From an uncultured Dokdonia sp. (GTDB lineage: Bacteria; Bacteroidota; Bacteroidia; Flavobacteriales; Flavobacteriaceae), in contig NZ_CANMDS010000001.1 in the NCBI RefSeq assembly GCF_947496725.1, positions 62,001 to 126,000 on the forward strand: a stretch of 64,000 nucleotides of DNA, read 5' to 3'. Position numbers and translations under genes: made by a program. Shown here piece by piece: positions 25,539-34,034 of this stretch (positions within the stretch are counted from its first letter, which is position 1; the number at the start of each line of letters is the position of its first letter). The notes below the pieces were generated by a model. It saw only the letters and a program-made list of their open reading frames with translations, did no database searches and was not told the DNA's origin.

Positions 25539-25574
25539 AAAAGACCAAACTTAATTCAGTTTGGTCTTTTTTTA
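25539..25574 (+). terminator. Hairpin terminator
   Basis: AAAGACCAAACT pairs with AGTTTGGTCTTT with a T-run of seven, after the Spy-like gene. Confidence 0.9.
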
Positions 25575-25618
25575 TGTAATAATTCTAATACGTAGCATAT
25601 CAAGATAATCTACCTAAC

Positions 25619-25650
25619 AAAAAAAGCCACTCGTACGAGTGGCTTTTTTA
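25619..25650. terminator. Terminator for the ferredoxin gene
   Basis: AAAAAGCCACTCGT pairs perfectly with ACGAGTGGCTTTTT, a 28-base palindrome (25621-25648) with A/T runs on both sides, 22 bases beyond the ferredoxin stop. Confidence 0.85.
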
Positions 25651-25669
25651 TTATAAGTATCATAATACT

Positions 25670-26023
25670 CTATGCATCTTTATGCATAAAGGCTTGCTTT
25701 GCAAGTAAAACTTCATCTGTCTCTACGTGATCATCATCAGGTACACAGCAATCTACTGGACATACGGCAGCACACTGTGGCTCTTCGTGAAAACCTTTAC
25801 ACTCAGTACACTTATCTGGTATGATATAGTAAATCTCATCGCTCACTGGCTCTTGCGCCTCGTTTGCATCTACTTCCTTACCGTTAGGTAGTACTACATT
25901 TCCTTCCAGATCTGTACCATCTGCATAGCGCCAGTCATCTGCTCCTTCATATATTGCCGTATTAGGACATTCTGGCTCGCAGGCACCGCAGTTTATACAT
26001 TCGTCTGTTATGATAATTGCCAT
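25670..26023 (-). CDS. Two-cluster 4Fe-4S ferredoxin
   Basis: A 117-residue ferredoxin. Cluster ligands are C-x2-C-x2-C-x3-C in [12 protein letters not shown] near residues 8-19 and a second set with a spacer insertion, [19 protein letters not shown] (about 74-92), followed by PVDCCVPDD. Insertions between the ligands make it the long, Alvin-type (Azotobacter-like) class. The start at 26023 ([12 protein letters not shown]) is favoured over the longer frame from 26068, which would begin inside the promoter. It is divergent from the acyl-CoA reductase gene with a 62-base gap that holds both promoters, suggesting paired regulation. Electron partner unknown. Confidence 0.92.
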   Translation of the reverse strand: MAIIITDECINCGACEPECPNTAIYEGADDWRYADGTDLEGNVVLPNGKEVDANEAQEPVSDEIYYIIPDKCTECKGFHEEPQCAAVCPVDCCVPDDDHVETDEVLLAKQAFMHKDA

Positions 26024-26046
26024 AGGTTTCTTTTTGGGTAACTTTG
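26017..26046 (+). promoter_or_regulatory. Promoter for the acyl-CoA reductase-like gene
   Basis: TTG at 26017-26019, 19-base spacer, TAACTTTG at 26039-26046: exact fit to the Bacteroidota consensus, 40 bases before ATG at 26086. Confidence 0.7.
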
Positions 26047-26048
26047 CA

Positions 26049-26080
26049 CAAAAATAATGCCTAGCCATCGATTTGCCAAA
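26049..26080 (-). promoter_or_regulatory. Promoter for the ferredoxin gene
   Basis: On the minus strand TTTG (26077-26080), 20-base spacer, TATTTTTG (26049-26056). It nearly abuts the plus-strand promoter, so the two are back to back. Confidence 0.65.
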
Positions 26081-26085
26081 ACACT

Positions 26086-27171
26086 ATGACGCTTCAACAA
26101 AGAATTAACGCTTTTAGTAAACTCGGGACTTTCTTGAGTCAGTTTTCACGCACTAATATTGCTCAAAAAGAGGGAGTTGCACACAATGACCTATTTTTTG
26201 ACGGAATGAAACATCAGTTTAAACTCGCGCGAGAAAACAATGGGTGGTTTACGCAAGAAAATATTCTTTTTGCACTTGAGGGATGGGCAGCACTCCTTAC
26301 CGAAGAAAAACTTAGCGAGTGGATGAGCGGTTATAATGACGCTTTCGCGAAAGCGCAATCCCAAAAAACCTTTGCTATCATTATGGCAGGTAATATACCG
26401 CTAGTAGGTTTTCACGACTTTTTATGTGTACTTATTGCAGGTCAAAAAGTTGCAATAAAACAATCTTCAAACGATAAGCACCTACTACCCTACCTAGCCA
26501 AATATCTGGAATATGTAGCACCAGACTTTAAAGGTCGTATCTCATTTACAGAAGAAAAACTACCTGCACACGATGCTGTGATTGCTACGGGAAGTGATAA
26601 TACGGCAAGATATTTTGAATATTACTTTGGTAAGAAGCCTAACATTATAAGAAAAAACAGAAACTCTGTGGCCATACTTACGGGTGATGAGAGTGAAGAG
26701 CAACTTAAAGCGCTAGGTGAAGATATATTTAGATACTACGGTCTAGGCTGTCGCAATGTTTCTAAATTACTGGTGCCAGAAGGGTATAACTTTGATGCAT
26801 TTTTTAAAGCTATCTACTCGTGGAGCGATGTAATGAATGACGCAAAGTATGCAAACAACTATGACTATAATAAGGCAGTATACCTTATGAGTCTTTTTGA
26901 CCTACTAGAAAATGGGTTTTTAATGCTTAAGGAAGATGAAAGTTACGGCTCTCCTATTGCAACGTTATTTTATGAAAAATATGAGTCAAAAGAATCTCTT
27001 GATTTAAAACTTTCTCAAGATGCAGATAAAATACAGTGCATTGTAGGTGATGATAAAAATCTACAAGGTTTTACATCACTTATACCATTTGGAAAGACTC
27101 AAAAACCGAATCTTCAAGATTATGCTGATGGAGTTGATACTATTGCATTTTTAGTATCGATTTTGCCATAA
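26086..27171 (+). CDS. LuxC-like acyl-CoA reductase (aldehyde-dehydrogenase superfamily)
   Basis: A 361-residue member of the acyl-CoA reductase family (LuxC-related). Features are the nucleotide-binding segment IIMAGNIPLVGFHDFLCVLIAG (about 99-120, in part KTFAIIMAGNIPLVG), TGSDNTARYFEYYFG near 168-182 and the candidate catalytic Cys in GLGCRNVSKLLVPEG near 222. No lux genes lie nearby, so this is not evidence for bioluminescence; such proteins are common in flavobacteria and always adjacent to ferredoxin and serC. The repeat palindrome codes for NDAFAKAQS at residues 84-92. It starts a probable unit ending before serC, 67 bases downstream. Confidence 0.75.
   Translation: MTLQQRINAFSKLGTFLSQFSRTNIAQKEGVAHNDLFFDGMKHQFKLARENNGWFTQENILFALEGWAALLTEEKLSEWMSGYNDAFAKAQSQKTFAIIMAGNIPLVGFHDFLCVLIAGQKVAIKQSSNDKHLLPYLAKYLEYVAPDFKGRISFTEEKLPAHDAVIATGSDNTARYFEYYFGKKPNIIRKNRNSVAILTGDESEEQLKALGEDIFRYYGLGCRNVSKLLVPEGYNFDAFFKAIYSWSDVMNDAKYANNYDYNKAVYLMSLFDLLENGFLMLKEDESYGSPIATLFYEKYESKESLDLKLSQDADKIQCIVGDDKNLQGFTSLIPFGKTQKPNLQDYADGVDTIAFLVSILP
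26341..26354. repeat. GCTTTCGCGAAAGC palindrome inside the acyl-CoA reductase gene
   Basis: Perfect copy read as AFAKA (DAFAKAQS). Confidence 0.95.
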
Positions 27172-27238
27172 TTTTATCATTTTATCTATAATATTCTATG
27201 TGGTTTTGAGCATCTTTGCATTTCAAAATTAGCATAAA

Positions 27239-28303
27239 ATGAAGAAGCACAACTTTAGCGCAGGACCTTGTATTTTACCTCAAGATGTTTTTAAAGAAGC
27301 ATCACAAGCCATATTAGATTTTAACGATTCTGGTTTATCCATACTGGAGATTTCTCACAGAAGTAAAGACTTTGTAGATGTAATGGATGAGGCTAGGCAA
27401 CTGGCTTTAGAGCTACTAGGCCTAGAAGGTAAAGGGTATAAAGCCCTCTTCCTACAAGGAGGTGCAAGTACACAATTCTTAATGACTGCATATAACTTAT
27501 TGCAATCTAAGGCTGGTTATATAAATACCGGTACTTGGAGTGATAAAGCAATAAAGGAAGCTAAGCTTTTTGGGGAGATTGTAGAGGTTGCATCTAGTAA
27601 AGAAGCAAACTTTAATTACATACCTAAAGGATACTCAATTCCAGAAGGACTAGATTATTTACACCTTACAAGTAACAATACCATCTTCGGAACACAGATA
27701 AAGGATTTTCCTGAAGTAGACTGTCCTCTTATATGTGATATGAGTAGTGACATCTTCTCTAGAGAGATAGATTTTGGACAATTTGATCTTATCTACGCAG
27801 GTGCTCAAAAAAATATGGGACCAGCAGGAACAACACTTGTTGTTATACGGGAGGATATCTTAGGTAAAGTGACACGTCAAATACCTTCTATGCTCAATTA
27901 TGAAACGCATATAAGCAAAGGAAGTATGTTTAACACACCTGCAGTCTATGCAGTATATGTCTCTATGCTTACAATGAGATGGCTTAAAAACCTAGGAGGT
28001 GTAAAAGCTATTGAGGAGATTAATGATCGCAAAGCAACCTTACTCTATAGTGAGATTGAGCTTAACCCATTATTTAAAGGATTTGCTGCCAAAGAAGATA
28101 GATCTACAATGAATGCTACTTTCTCACTAACAGATGGAGATCTTAAAGATGCCTTTGATACAATGTGGAAAGAAGCCGGTATAAACGGTCTTAATGGACA
28201 CAGAAGTGTAGGAGGCTACAGAGCATCTATGTATAACGCACTCTCTATGGATAGCGTAGGTGTCCTAGTAGACGTGATGAGCGAGCTAGAAAGAAAAGCA
28301 TAA
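27239..28303 (+). CDS. serC: Phosphoserine aminotransferase
   Basis: A 354-residue PLP-dependent enzyme that converts 3-phosphohydroxypyruvate to 3-phosphoserine. The start NFSAGPCILPQDVF is the SerC signature; LFLQGGASTQF binds phosphate, and the PLP lysine is in YAGAQKNMGPAG near residue 190. It precedes serA by 30 bases, so the two enzymes of serine synthesis form one operon. Confidence 0.97.
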   Translation: MKKHNFSAGPCILPQDVFKEASQAILDFNDSGLSILEISHRSKDFVDVMDEARQLALELLGLEGKGYKALFLQGGASTQFLMTAYNLLQSKAGYINTGTWSDKAIKEAKLFGEIVEVASSKEANFNYIPKGYSIPEGLDYLHLTSNNTIFGTQIKDFPEVDCPLICDMSSDIFSREIDFGQFDLIYAGAQKNMGPAGTTLVVIREDILGKVTRQIPSMLNYETHISKGSMFNTPAVYAVYVSMLTMRWLKNLGGVKAIEEINDRKATLLYSEIELNPLFKGFAAKEDRSTMNATFSLTDGDLKDAFDTMWKEAGINGLNGHRSVGGYRASMYNALSMDSVGVLVDVMSELERKA

Positions 28304-28333
28304 TTAAAAAAAACGCATACAACACTATATACT

Positions 28334-29284
28334 ATGAAAGTATTAGCAAACGACGGAATATCACAAACAGGAGTTGACGCGCTTACCGCAGGAGGCTTTG
28401 AAGTAATTACTACAAACGTAGCTCAAGATCAACTTGAGAACTACATTAACACAAATGAAATAGATGTTATACTTGTGCGTAGTGCAACCACAGTGCGTAA
28501 AGAGTTAATAGACGCTTGCCCATCTATAAAAGTTATAGGCCGTGGTGGTGTAGGTATGGATAACATTGATGTACAATATGCACGTGATAAAGGACTTCAC
28601 GTGATCAATACACCAGCAGCATCTTCGGCATCTGTTGCAGAGCTTGTTTTTGCTCACCTTTACAATGGTGTACGTTTTCTGTTTGACTCAAACCGAAATA
28701 TGCCTCTAGATGGTGATACAAAATTTAAAGGTTTAAAGAAAGCTTACGCGAAAGGAACCGAACTTCGTGGTAAAACTCTTGGTGTTATCGGTTTTGGACG
28801 TATAGGTCAAGAGACTGCAAAAATTGCATTAGGTGTAGGGATGAAAGTAATCTTTCACGATCCATTTACAGAAGAGGCTACTGTTGAAGTTCCATTCTTT
28901 GATGGACAGTCAGTTTCATTTACAATAAAATCTTCTTCAAAGGAAGAGGTATTAAAATCTGCAGATTTTGTGACTCTTCACGTTCCTGCACAAAAAGACT
29001 ATGTAATAGGTAAGCCAGAGTTTGAGCTTATGAAAGATGGCGCAGCAATTGTAAATGCTGCTCGTGGTGGAGTTATTGATGAAGTAGCTCTTATCGCAGC
29101 TTTAGACAGTGGTAAATTATCATTTGCAGGTTTAGACGTTTTTGAGAATGAACCTACTCCAGCGGTACAAGTACTTATGAATCCTAAAGTAAGCCTTACA
29201 CCACACATAGGTGCGGCAACTGGTGGAGCTCAAGATCGCATAGGTACAGAGCTAGCAGACCAGATTATGAGTATTTTAAAATAA
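28334..29284 (+). CDS. serA: D-3-phosphoglycerate dehydrogenase (short form)
   Basis: A 316-residue NAD-dependent dehydrogenase that starts serine synthesis. It has the N-terminal substrate domain (VRSATTVRKEL, GRGGVGMDNID), the Rossmann GVIGFGRIGQETA near 149-161, and the Arg-Glu-His triad in NAARGGVIDEVAL, FENEP and TPHIGAAT. It lacks the C-terminal ACT domain of longer forms, so serine feedback inhibition is unlikely to use that route. It carries a decayed relative of the repeat motif (AYAKG). A terminator follows. Confidence 0.95.
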   Translation: MKVLANDGISQTGVDALTAGGFEVITTNVAQDQLENYINTNEIDVILVRSATTVRKELIDACPSIKVIGRGGVGMDNIDVQYARDKGLHVINTPAASSASVAELVFAHLYNGVRFLFDSNRNMPLDGDTKFKGLKKAYAKGTELRGKTLGVIGFGRIGQETAKIALGVGMKVIFHDPFTEEATVEVPFFDGQSVSFTIKSSSKEEVLKSADFVTLHVPAQKDYVIGKPEFELMKDGAAIVNAARGGVIDEVALIAALDSGKLSFAGLDVFENEPTPAVQVLMNPKVSLTPHIGAATGGAQDRIGTELADQIMSILK

Positions 29285-29349
29285 TGCAGCGAGATCAAAC
29301 ATTTGATTTCTAACTTAACATTATTTGCCTTTTATCGATAATATTAATC

Positions 29350-29372
29350 AAAACACCCTCTTGGGTGTTTTT
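29350..29372 (+). terminator. Hairpin terminator after serA
   Basis: AAAACACCC pairs with GGGTGTTTT around TCTT, with an 8-base T-run. Confidence 0.9.
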
Positions 29373-29443
29373 TTTATACTTGTTTGTAAAACCAGTTATA
29401 TTAATTCGTAAATTGAAATCTCATAATTAAAACTAAAAATAAT

Positions 29444-30079
29444 ATGTCAGGATTACTAGATCTACTTAATGGACCAATAGGAAAAACACTTATACAAGGA
29501 GCTAGCGCAAAAGCTGGACAATCTGAAGGAGATACTGCAAACGTATTAAGTATGGCTTTGCCAGTACTTATGGGTGCAATGAAAAAAAATGTACAAACTC
29601 CAGAAGGTGCTGCTGGATTAATGGGAGCTTTAAGTGGAAAACATAGTGGTGGTATTCTTGACCAACTAGGAGACCTTATGGGTAATGGAGGACCTAGTGA
29701 TGACGTATTACAAGATGGTGCAGGTATTCTAGGTCACCTACTAGGTGGTAACCAGCCACAAGTAGAAAACGCATTAAGTAGCAAAACAGGTGTGGATGCT
29801 GGATCTATCGCACAAATACTTAAAGTTGCTGCCCCAGTACTTATGGGTGTGTTAGGAAAACAAACACAGCAAAATAACGTAAGCGATGGTAGTGGTATGA
29901 ATGCACTTCTAGGAAGTATGCTAGGAGGACAACCAAAAGAAAACCAAAGCCTTATAACAACACTACTAGACTCAGATGGAGATGGAAGCATCCTTGATGA
30001 TGTAGCTGGTATGGTATTAGGAAGCAGTAAAGGAAAAGGTGGTATAGGTGGATTACTGGGTGGTCTTTTTGGAAAATAA
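29444..30079 (+). CDS. DUF937 family protein
   Basis: A 211-residue Gly-rich helical protein of the DUF937 family. Two similar blocks repeat: VLSMALPVLMGAMKKN (about 31-46) and ILKVAAPVLMGVLGKQ (about 125-140), each followed by Gly/Asp-rich linkers; Gly stretches close the C-terminus (GIGGLLGGLFGK). It is probably cytoplasmic. Function unknown. A terminator follows, so it is transcribed alone. Confidence 0.8.
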   Translation: MSGLLDLLNGPIGKTLIQGASAKAGQSEGDTANVLSMALPVLMGAMKKNVQTPEGAAGLMGALSGKHSGGILDQLGDLMGNGGPSDDVLQDGAGILGHLLGGNQPQVENALSSKTGVDAGSIAQILKVAAPVLMGVLGKQTQQNNVSDGSGMNALLGSMLGGQPKENQSLITTLLDSDGDGSILDDVAGMVLGSSKGKGGIGGLLGGLFGK

Positions 30080-30106
30080 GACACAAACTACTTTTCAATA
30101 TATTAC

Positions 30107-30134
30107 AAAGGGTACCACACGGTACCCTTTTTTT
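30107..30134 (+). terminator. Hairpin terminator after the DUF937 gene
   Basis: AAAGGGTACC pairs with GGTACCCTTT around ACAC, followed by a T-run. Confidence 0.9.
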
Positions 30135-30281
30135 AGTTACCTCATTGTAAAGGCCCTTTTACTCAATGGTACTTTAAGACTGTGCAATCTATGAGTAGTT
30201 TTATGGTGTACAATTAGTCAAGGCGTTAAGAACTTACTAATTACAACATAGATTATATGTAAAACCATTAACTTTAATATT

Positions 30282-30689
30282 ATGAAAAATCTTTTCTACA
30301 CTTTATTACTCGCCGGAATTATAATAGGTTGTGCTAGCACGACAAAAACACAAGACATTACAAATAGCTCAGAAGCTATGTCTGACACCGTGCGCATCGC
30401 AAACGACAGTCTTGAATACGAAATTATAATCATAGAACCAGGCTTTAATCAATGGCTAGTTACACAACCACAAAGAGGTTATTATGAACAGTTCTGGCTA
30501 GAGAACAGAAACATATTTTATGTCACAGAGTATAACAACCGTGTGATAAACACCATCCAGTATGACCCAAATCTTTACTTACAACAAATAGACTACCAGC
30601 GTGGAGTAGATTATGGATATGAAGTAAACTATCTTTTATATAACTGGTTTGAATATTTTCAACAACGTAACAATCAGAAACTGCGATAA
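30282..30689 (+). CDS. Flavobacterial lipoprotein (DUF6146-like)
   Basis: A 135-residue lipoprotein; signal MKNLFYTLLLAGIIIGC with the lipobox Cys at 17. The mature part has EYEIIIIEPGFNQWLV, then a Tyr/Asn-rich tail (YYEQFWLENRNIFYVTEYN, WFEYFQQRNNQ). It resembles the flavobacterial DUF6146 family. Function unknown. It begins a run of plus-strand envelope genes; 18 bases separate it from the next gene. Confidence 0.75.
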   Translation: MKNLFYTLLLAGIIIGCASTTKTQDITNSSEAMSDTVRIANDSLEYEIIIIEPGFNQWLVTQPQRGYYEQFWLENRNIFYVTEYNNRVINTIQYDPNLYLQQIDYQRGVDYGYEVNYLLYNWFEYFQQRNNQKLR

Positions 30690-30707
30690 TCGTATTTTTG
30701 CAGCGCT

Positions 30708-31226
30708 ATGGAAAAATTCAAATCGCGCTGGGAAATCACAAAAGACTGGCAATTTATTCACGTTATACTGGGATTAATTGCCACTTTCATTTCGGCATTT
30801 TTGCTTGCAAAGGCTATTATTTCAAAATTTATAGAAGCAACTTCTACTACGTATCTAGTACTTCTTGTACTAGGAACACTTCTTCTCTCCTATCTCATCA
30901 TTAAAATCACCCTGTGGTTATTTGCAAAATTATATGATAGATGGGGAGTAACATATCGCTGGGAACTTATTGCAATATTTCTTGCTTTTGCCGTAACTGG
31001 CTCAACAGCAGGCAGGTTATCAAATCCGTTAATGGATTTGATAGGCTTAGGAAGAGATGTCACAAGCGGCTGGATCTATTGGCCTGTTAGAATCTTGTTA
31101 ATTTTTCCTATTTATCAAGTGCTTTTAGTGATATTTGGTTGGTTATTTGGTCAGTATACATTCTTTAAGGCATTTGCTACAAAGATGGTTTCGAGAATGG
31201 GATTAGGCTTTATATTCTCAAAGTAG
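30708..31226 (+). CDS. Membrane protein with internal duplication (DUF6787-like)
   Basis: A 172-residue protein with about four transmembrane helices. The same motif occurs twice: FKSRWEITKDWQFI at the start and YDRWGVTYRWELI near 77-90, each followed by a hydrophobic helix, so the gene looks like a duplicated small unit. The second copy with AVTGSTAGRLSNPL resembles the flavobacterial DUF6787 family. Role unknown; relatives sometimes carry a lipoprotein-transferase label that I do not see support for. Its stop is 3 bases before the next gene. Confidence 0.75.
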   Translation: MEKFKSRWEITKDWQFIHVILGLIATFISAFLLAKAIISKFIEATSTTYLVLLVLGTLLLSYLIIKITLWLFAKLYDRWGVTYRWELIAIFLAFAVTGSTAGRLSNPLMDLIGLGRDVTSGWIYWPVRILLIFPIYQVLLVIFGWLFGQYTFFKAFATKMVSRMGLGFIFSK

Positions 31227-31229
31227 ATT

Positions 31230-31562
31230 TTGAAAGAACATAAATTACATACTTTTTATCGCGCAGCTGCATTACTTGTAATGTTTGCATTTATGCTGCC
31301 TGCGATTGTTTCTTTCATTCATAGTACAGAAAATCACACTCATTACGACACCTGTTCCTTTGGTAATAAAACTCACGTACACGAGAAGAGCCTTGATTGT
31401 GATCTAGGCGATCTTCATATTGTTAAAGTAGGAGTTTACGCTTTCGCGAAAGCGTATAAAACAATCACATTACCCAACTTAAAGGAAGTAGATGTTTTAC
31501 CTAAAACATTTTACAAAAACATTGTCCTAAGTTCCTCAGACCGTGGACCACCGTTTTGTTAA
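31230..31562 (+). CDS. His-rich exported protein upstream of a TonB receptor
   Basis: A 110-residue protein starting at TTG (31230), the only start possible after the in-frame stop at 31224. One hydrophobic segment (about 11-30, AAALLVMFAFMLPAIVSF) leads to a His/Cys-rich stretch with motifs HSTENHTHYDTC, THVHEK, SLDCDLGDLH, then a C-terminal SSDRGPPFC. Such metal-ligand-like clusters in a small exported protein directly before a TonB receptor suggest a metal chaperone or sensor, but this is inference. The repeat palindrome codes for VYAFAKAYK. It is 38 bases upstream of the receptor gene. Confidence 0.65.
   Translation: MKEHKLHTFYRAAALLVMFAFMLPAIVSFIHSTENHTHYDTCSFGNKTHVHEKSLDCDLGDLHIVKVGVYAFAKAYKTITLPNLKEVDVLPKTFYKNIVLSSSDRGPPFC
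31440..31453. repeat. GCTTTCGCGAAAGC palindrome inside the His-rich protein gene
   Basis: Perfect copy read as AFAKA (VYAFAKAYK); part of the palindrome TACGCTTTCGCGAAAGCGTA. Confidence 0.95.
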
Positions 31563-31600
31563 GCATTGAATAACATTCAATAATTCGCAAAACAAATTTT

Positions 31601-33997
31601 ATGAAATTTTATTTATGGCTTAGCATTGCCTTGCTGAGCATTACGGCTACAGCACAAGAGTGCTCGTACACTTTATCTGGATACATTATAGATTTACACG
31701 ATAATGAAGTGCTTCAAGAAGCAACCATTATTATAGTAGGTTCTGAGCGATCTGTGACAACAGATGCTCAAGGAAAATATGTGATTACAGATCTTTGTGA
31801 GGACCAGTATACACTACAGGTATCTCATCCTGCGTGTGAGACACAGCTTGTAAAAGTAACTGTAAGCGGTAATACAACTCGTACTATTAATATGGAGCAT
31901 CACCTAGAGTCTCTAGGCGATGTAGAGGTTGTTGCACACGCTCATAAAAGTAAAAGCCGTACAGCAACAGAAAGTGTGGTAGACCACAACCTCTTAGAAA
32001 ATAACAGCGCAGCATCACTAGGTGATGCGCTTAAAAACCTAAGTGGTGTTACCTCATTAAACACGGGTAACTCTGTTGTAAAGCCTGTGATACAGGGACT
32101 ACACTCTAGTAGAGTAGTACTTATTACAGAAGGTACGAGATTACAAGATCAAGAATGGGGTGTAGAACACGCACCTAATATAGATGTAAATGCGGCTGGT
32201 GAAGTCACAGTTATTAAAGGAGCAGCAGGATTGCAATATGGTGGTGATGCTATAGGAGGCACCATTATCATAGAGCCAGAGCGGGTACCTGTAAAGGATA
32301 CCCTTTTTGGAAGAACAATTATAACCGGAGCGACCAATGGTCGTGGAGGTTCTCTGACTACTTCTTTAATAAAATCATATAATAACGGCTGGTATGGAGG
32401 CATAAATGGAACTTTAAAACGCTTTGGGGATTTTGAAGCGCCAGATTATGTACTAAGTAACACAGCTCTGTATGAGAGAGACCTTTCTGTACGTATAGGA
32501 GTTAATAAATATCGTTACGGTGTAGAGGCTAGCTACTCGATTTTTGACAAAGAATCTGGTATTTTACGCTCATCGCACGTAGGTAATGCTGCAGACCTCT
32601 CGGTTGCTATAAACAGCCAAGAGCCCTTTGTAGTGGAGCCATTTACGTATGATATTAATGCCCCTAGACAGGAAGTAAAACATCAGATTGCAAAACTAAA
32701 GTCATTTTATCGCTTTGATAACTTTGGGAAGTTAAGTGCTCAGGTAGATTACCAGCGCAATAACAGACTAGAGTTTGACATACGTCGCGATAGCGATGAC
32801 TTAAGACCATCTATTGATCTACAACTTGAAACTATAGGAGGAAAAATAGATTTTGACTACACGGCAGATAATACCATTACCGCAAAGGTGGGTATTTCTG
32901 GAAGGTACCAAGATCACTTTCCCGACCCCGTTACCGGAGTGAGGAGACTAATACCAGATTACCAAGGTTATGATTTTGGTATTTATGCGTTAGGTTCTAA
33001 AGACTTTGGAAAGTGGACTATAGAGGCAGGTGCAAGATATGATTACAACCGCATCAATGCAGAGAAGTTTTACATCACTAGCCTTTGGGAAGCCAGGGAA
33101 TATGATGTAAACTTTGCTCAATTTGTAGTTGAAGAATTTGAAAATCAAATATTTGTAAAACCAGAATTTGAGTATCACAATTTTTCGGCTACTGCAGGAG
33201 CCTCTTATGAGGTAAATGATGCGACTACGGTTTCCTTAAACTATGCAATGGCATCACGCTCGCCTAATGTATCAGAATTATTTTCTGATGGATTACACCA
33301 GAGTGCTGCCCGTCTAGAGCTAGGTGACCTAAGTTTTAATCAAGAAGTCGCAAATAAAATTTCATTAAATTTTACAAGATCTACAGACACTTGGAGTTTT
33401 ACTATTGCTCCGTTTGCAAACTTTATAAAGGATTTTATCCTTATAGAGCCTACAGGCGTACAGCAAACCTTAAGAGGTAGTTTTCCTGTATGGGAGTATA
33501 GACAGACACAAGCTAGACTGTTAGGTTTTGACATAGATAACAACGTTCAAGTAACAGATCGTTTTGAATTTTCTAACCAGTTTTCACTGGTAAAAGGAAA
33601 GGATGTAACCTTTGACAGAGCTTTAATTAATGTGCCTTCGGCAAGTACGCGTAACAGTGTTACGTATACAATGCCGTCTGTAAATAACTTGAAGCTGTCA
33701 CTTGAGAGTAACTATGTATTTCGTCAAAATGAGTTTCCAGACACAAACTTTGACGTTTTTCTACCTGAGACTAACACAACAGAGTTAGTAGATATAAGCA
33801 CACCTCCCGATGCGTATCATCTTCTCAACTTTAGAAGCTCTATTGATTTTGCAATAAATGATAAGAGCAATCTTAACGTAGGTCTTATGGTAAACAATCT
33901 ATTTGACACCTCTTACAGGGAGTACTTAAATCGCCAGCGCTATTTTGCAGACGATCTAGGTAGAAATGTTTTATTACAACTTAAAATTAATTATTAA
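31601..33997 (+). CDS. TonB-dependent outer-membrane receptor, metal type
   Basis: A 798-residue outer-membrane receptor that takes ligands across the membrane using TonB energy. Signal peptide at 1-19 (MKFYLWLSIALLSITATAQ), a carboxypeptidase-like regulatory domain at about 22-100 (GYIIDLHDNEVLQ to EHHLESLGDVEV), a plug at about 115-230 (GDALKNLSGVTSL, then GAAGLQYGGDAIGGTI) and a 22-strand barrel ending ...NVLLQLKINY. HHLESLGDVEVVAHAHKSK around 97-112 is rich in His. The upstream His-rich protein and downstream lipoprotein suggest a zinc or copper receptor like ZnuD, but the ligand is inference. Confidence 0.9.
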   Translation: MKFYLWLSIALLSITATAQECSYTLSGYIIDLHDNEVLQEATIIIVGSERSVTTDAQGKYVITDLCEDQYTLQVSHPACETQLVKVTVSGNTTRTINMEHHLESLGDVEVVAHAHKSKSRTATESVVDHNLLENNSAASLGDALKNLSGVTSLNTGNSVVKPVIQGLHSSRVVLITEGTRLQDQEWGVEHAPNIDVNAAGEVTVIKGAAGLQYGGDAIGGTIIIEPERVPVKDTLFGRTIITGATNGRGGSLTTSLIKSYNNGWYGGINGTLKRFGDFEAPDYVLSNTALYERDLSVRIGVNKYRYGVEASYSIFDKESGILRSSHVGNAADLSVAINSQEPFVVEPFTYDINAPRQEVKHQIAKLKSFYRFDNFGKLSAQVDYQRNNRLEFDIRRDSDDLRPSIDLQLETIGGKIDFDYTADNTITAKVGISGRYQDHFPDPVTGVRRLIPDYQGYDFGIYALGSKDFGKWTIEAGARYDYNRINAEKFYITSLWEAREYDVNFAQFVVEEFENQIFVKPEFEYHNFSATAGASYEVNDATTVSLNYAMASRSPNVSELFSDGLHQSAARLELGDLSFNQEVANKISLNFTRSTDTWSFTIAPFANFIKDFILIEPTGVQQTLRGSFPVWEYRQTQARLLGFDIDNNVQVTDRFEFSNQFSLVKGKDVTFDRALINVPSASTRNSVTYTMPSVNNLKLSLESNYVFRQNEFPDTNFDVFLPETNTTELVDISTPPDAYHLLNFRSSIDFAINDKSNLNVGLMVNNLFDTSYREYLNRQRYFADDLGRNVLLQLKINY

Positions 33998-34003
33998 AAT
34001 CAC

Positions 34004-34017
34004 GCTTTCGCGAAAGC
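34004..34017. repeat. GCTTTCGCGAAAGC palindrome, intergenic copy
   Basis: Perfect copy 6 bases after the TonB receptor stop and 17 bases before the lipoprotein start. Confidence 0.95.
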
Positions 34018-34034
34018 GTAATAACACACAAACA

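Noticed and set aside
26086-27171. Bioluminescence (luxC) operon
   Set aside because: Only the acyl-CoA reductase is present; luxA, luxB and luxE are absent, and the gene sits next to ferredoxin and serC as is usual in flavobacteria.
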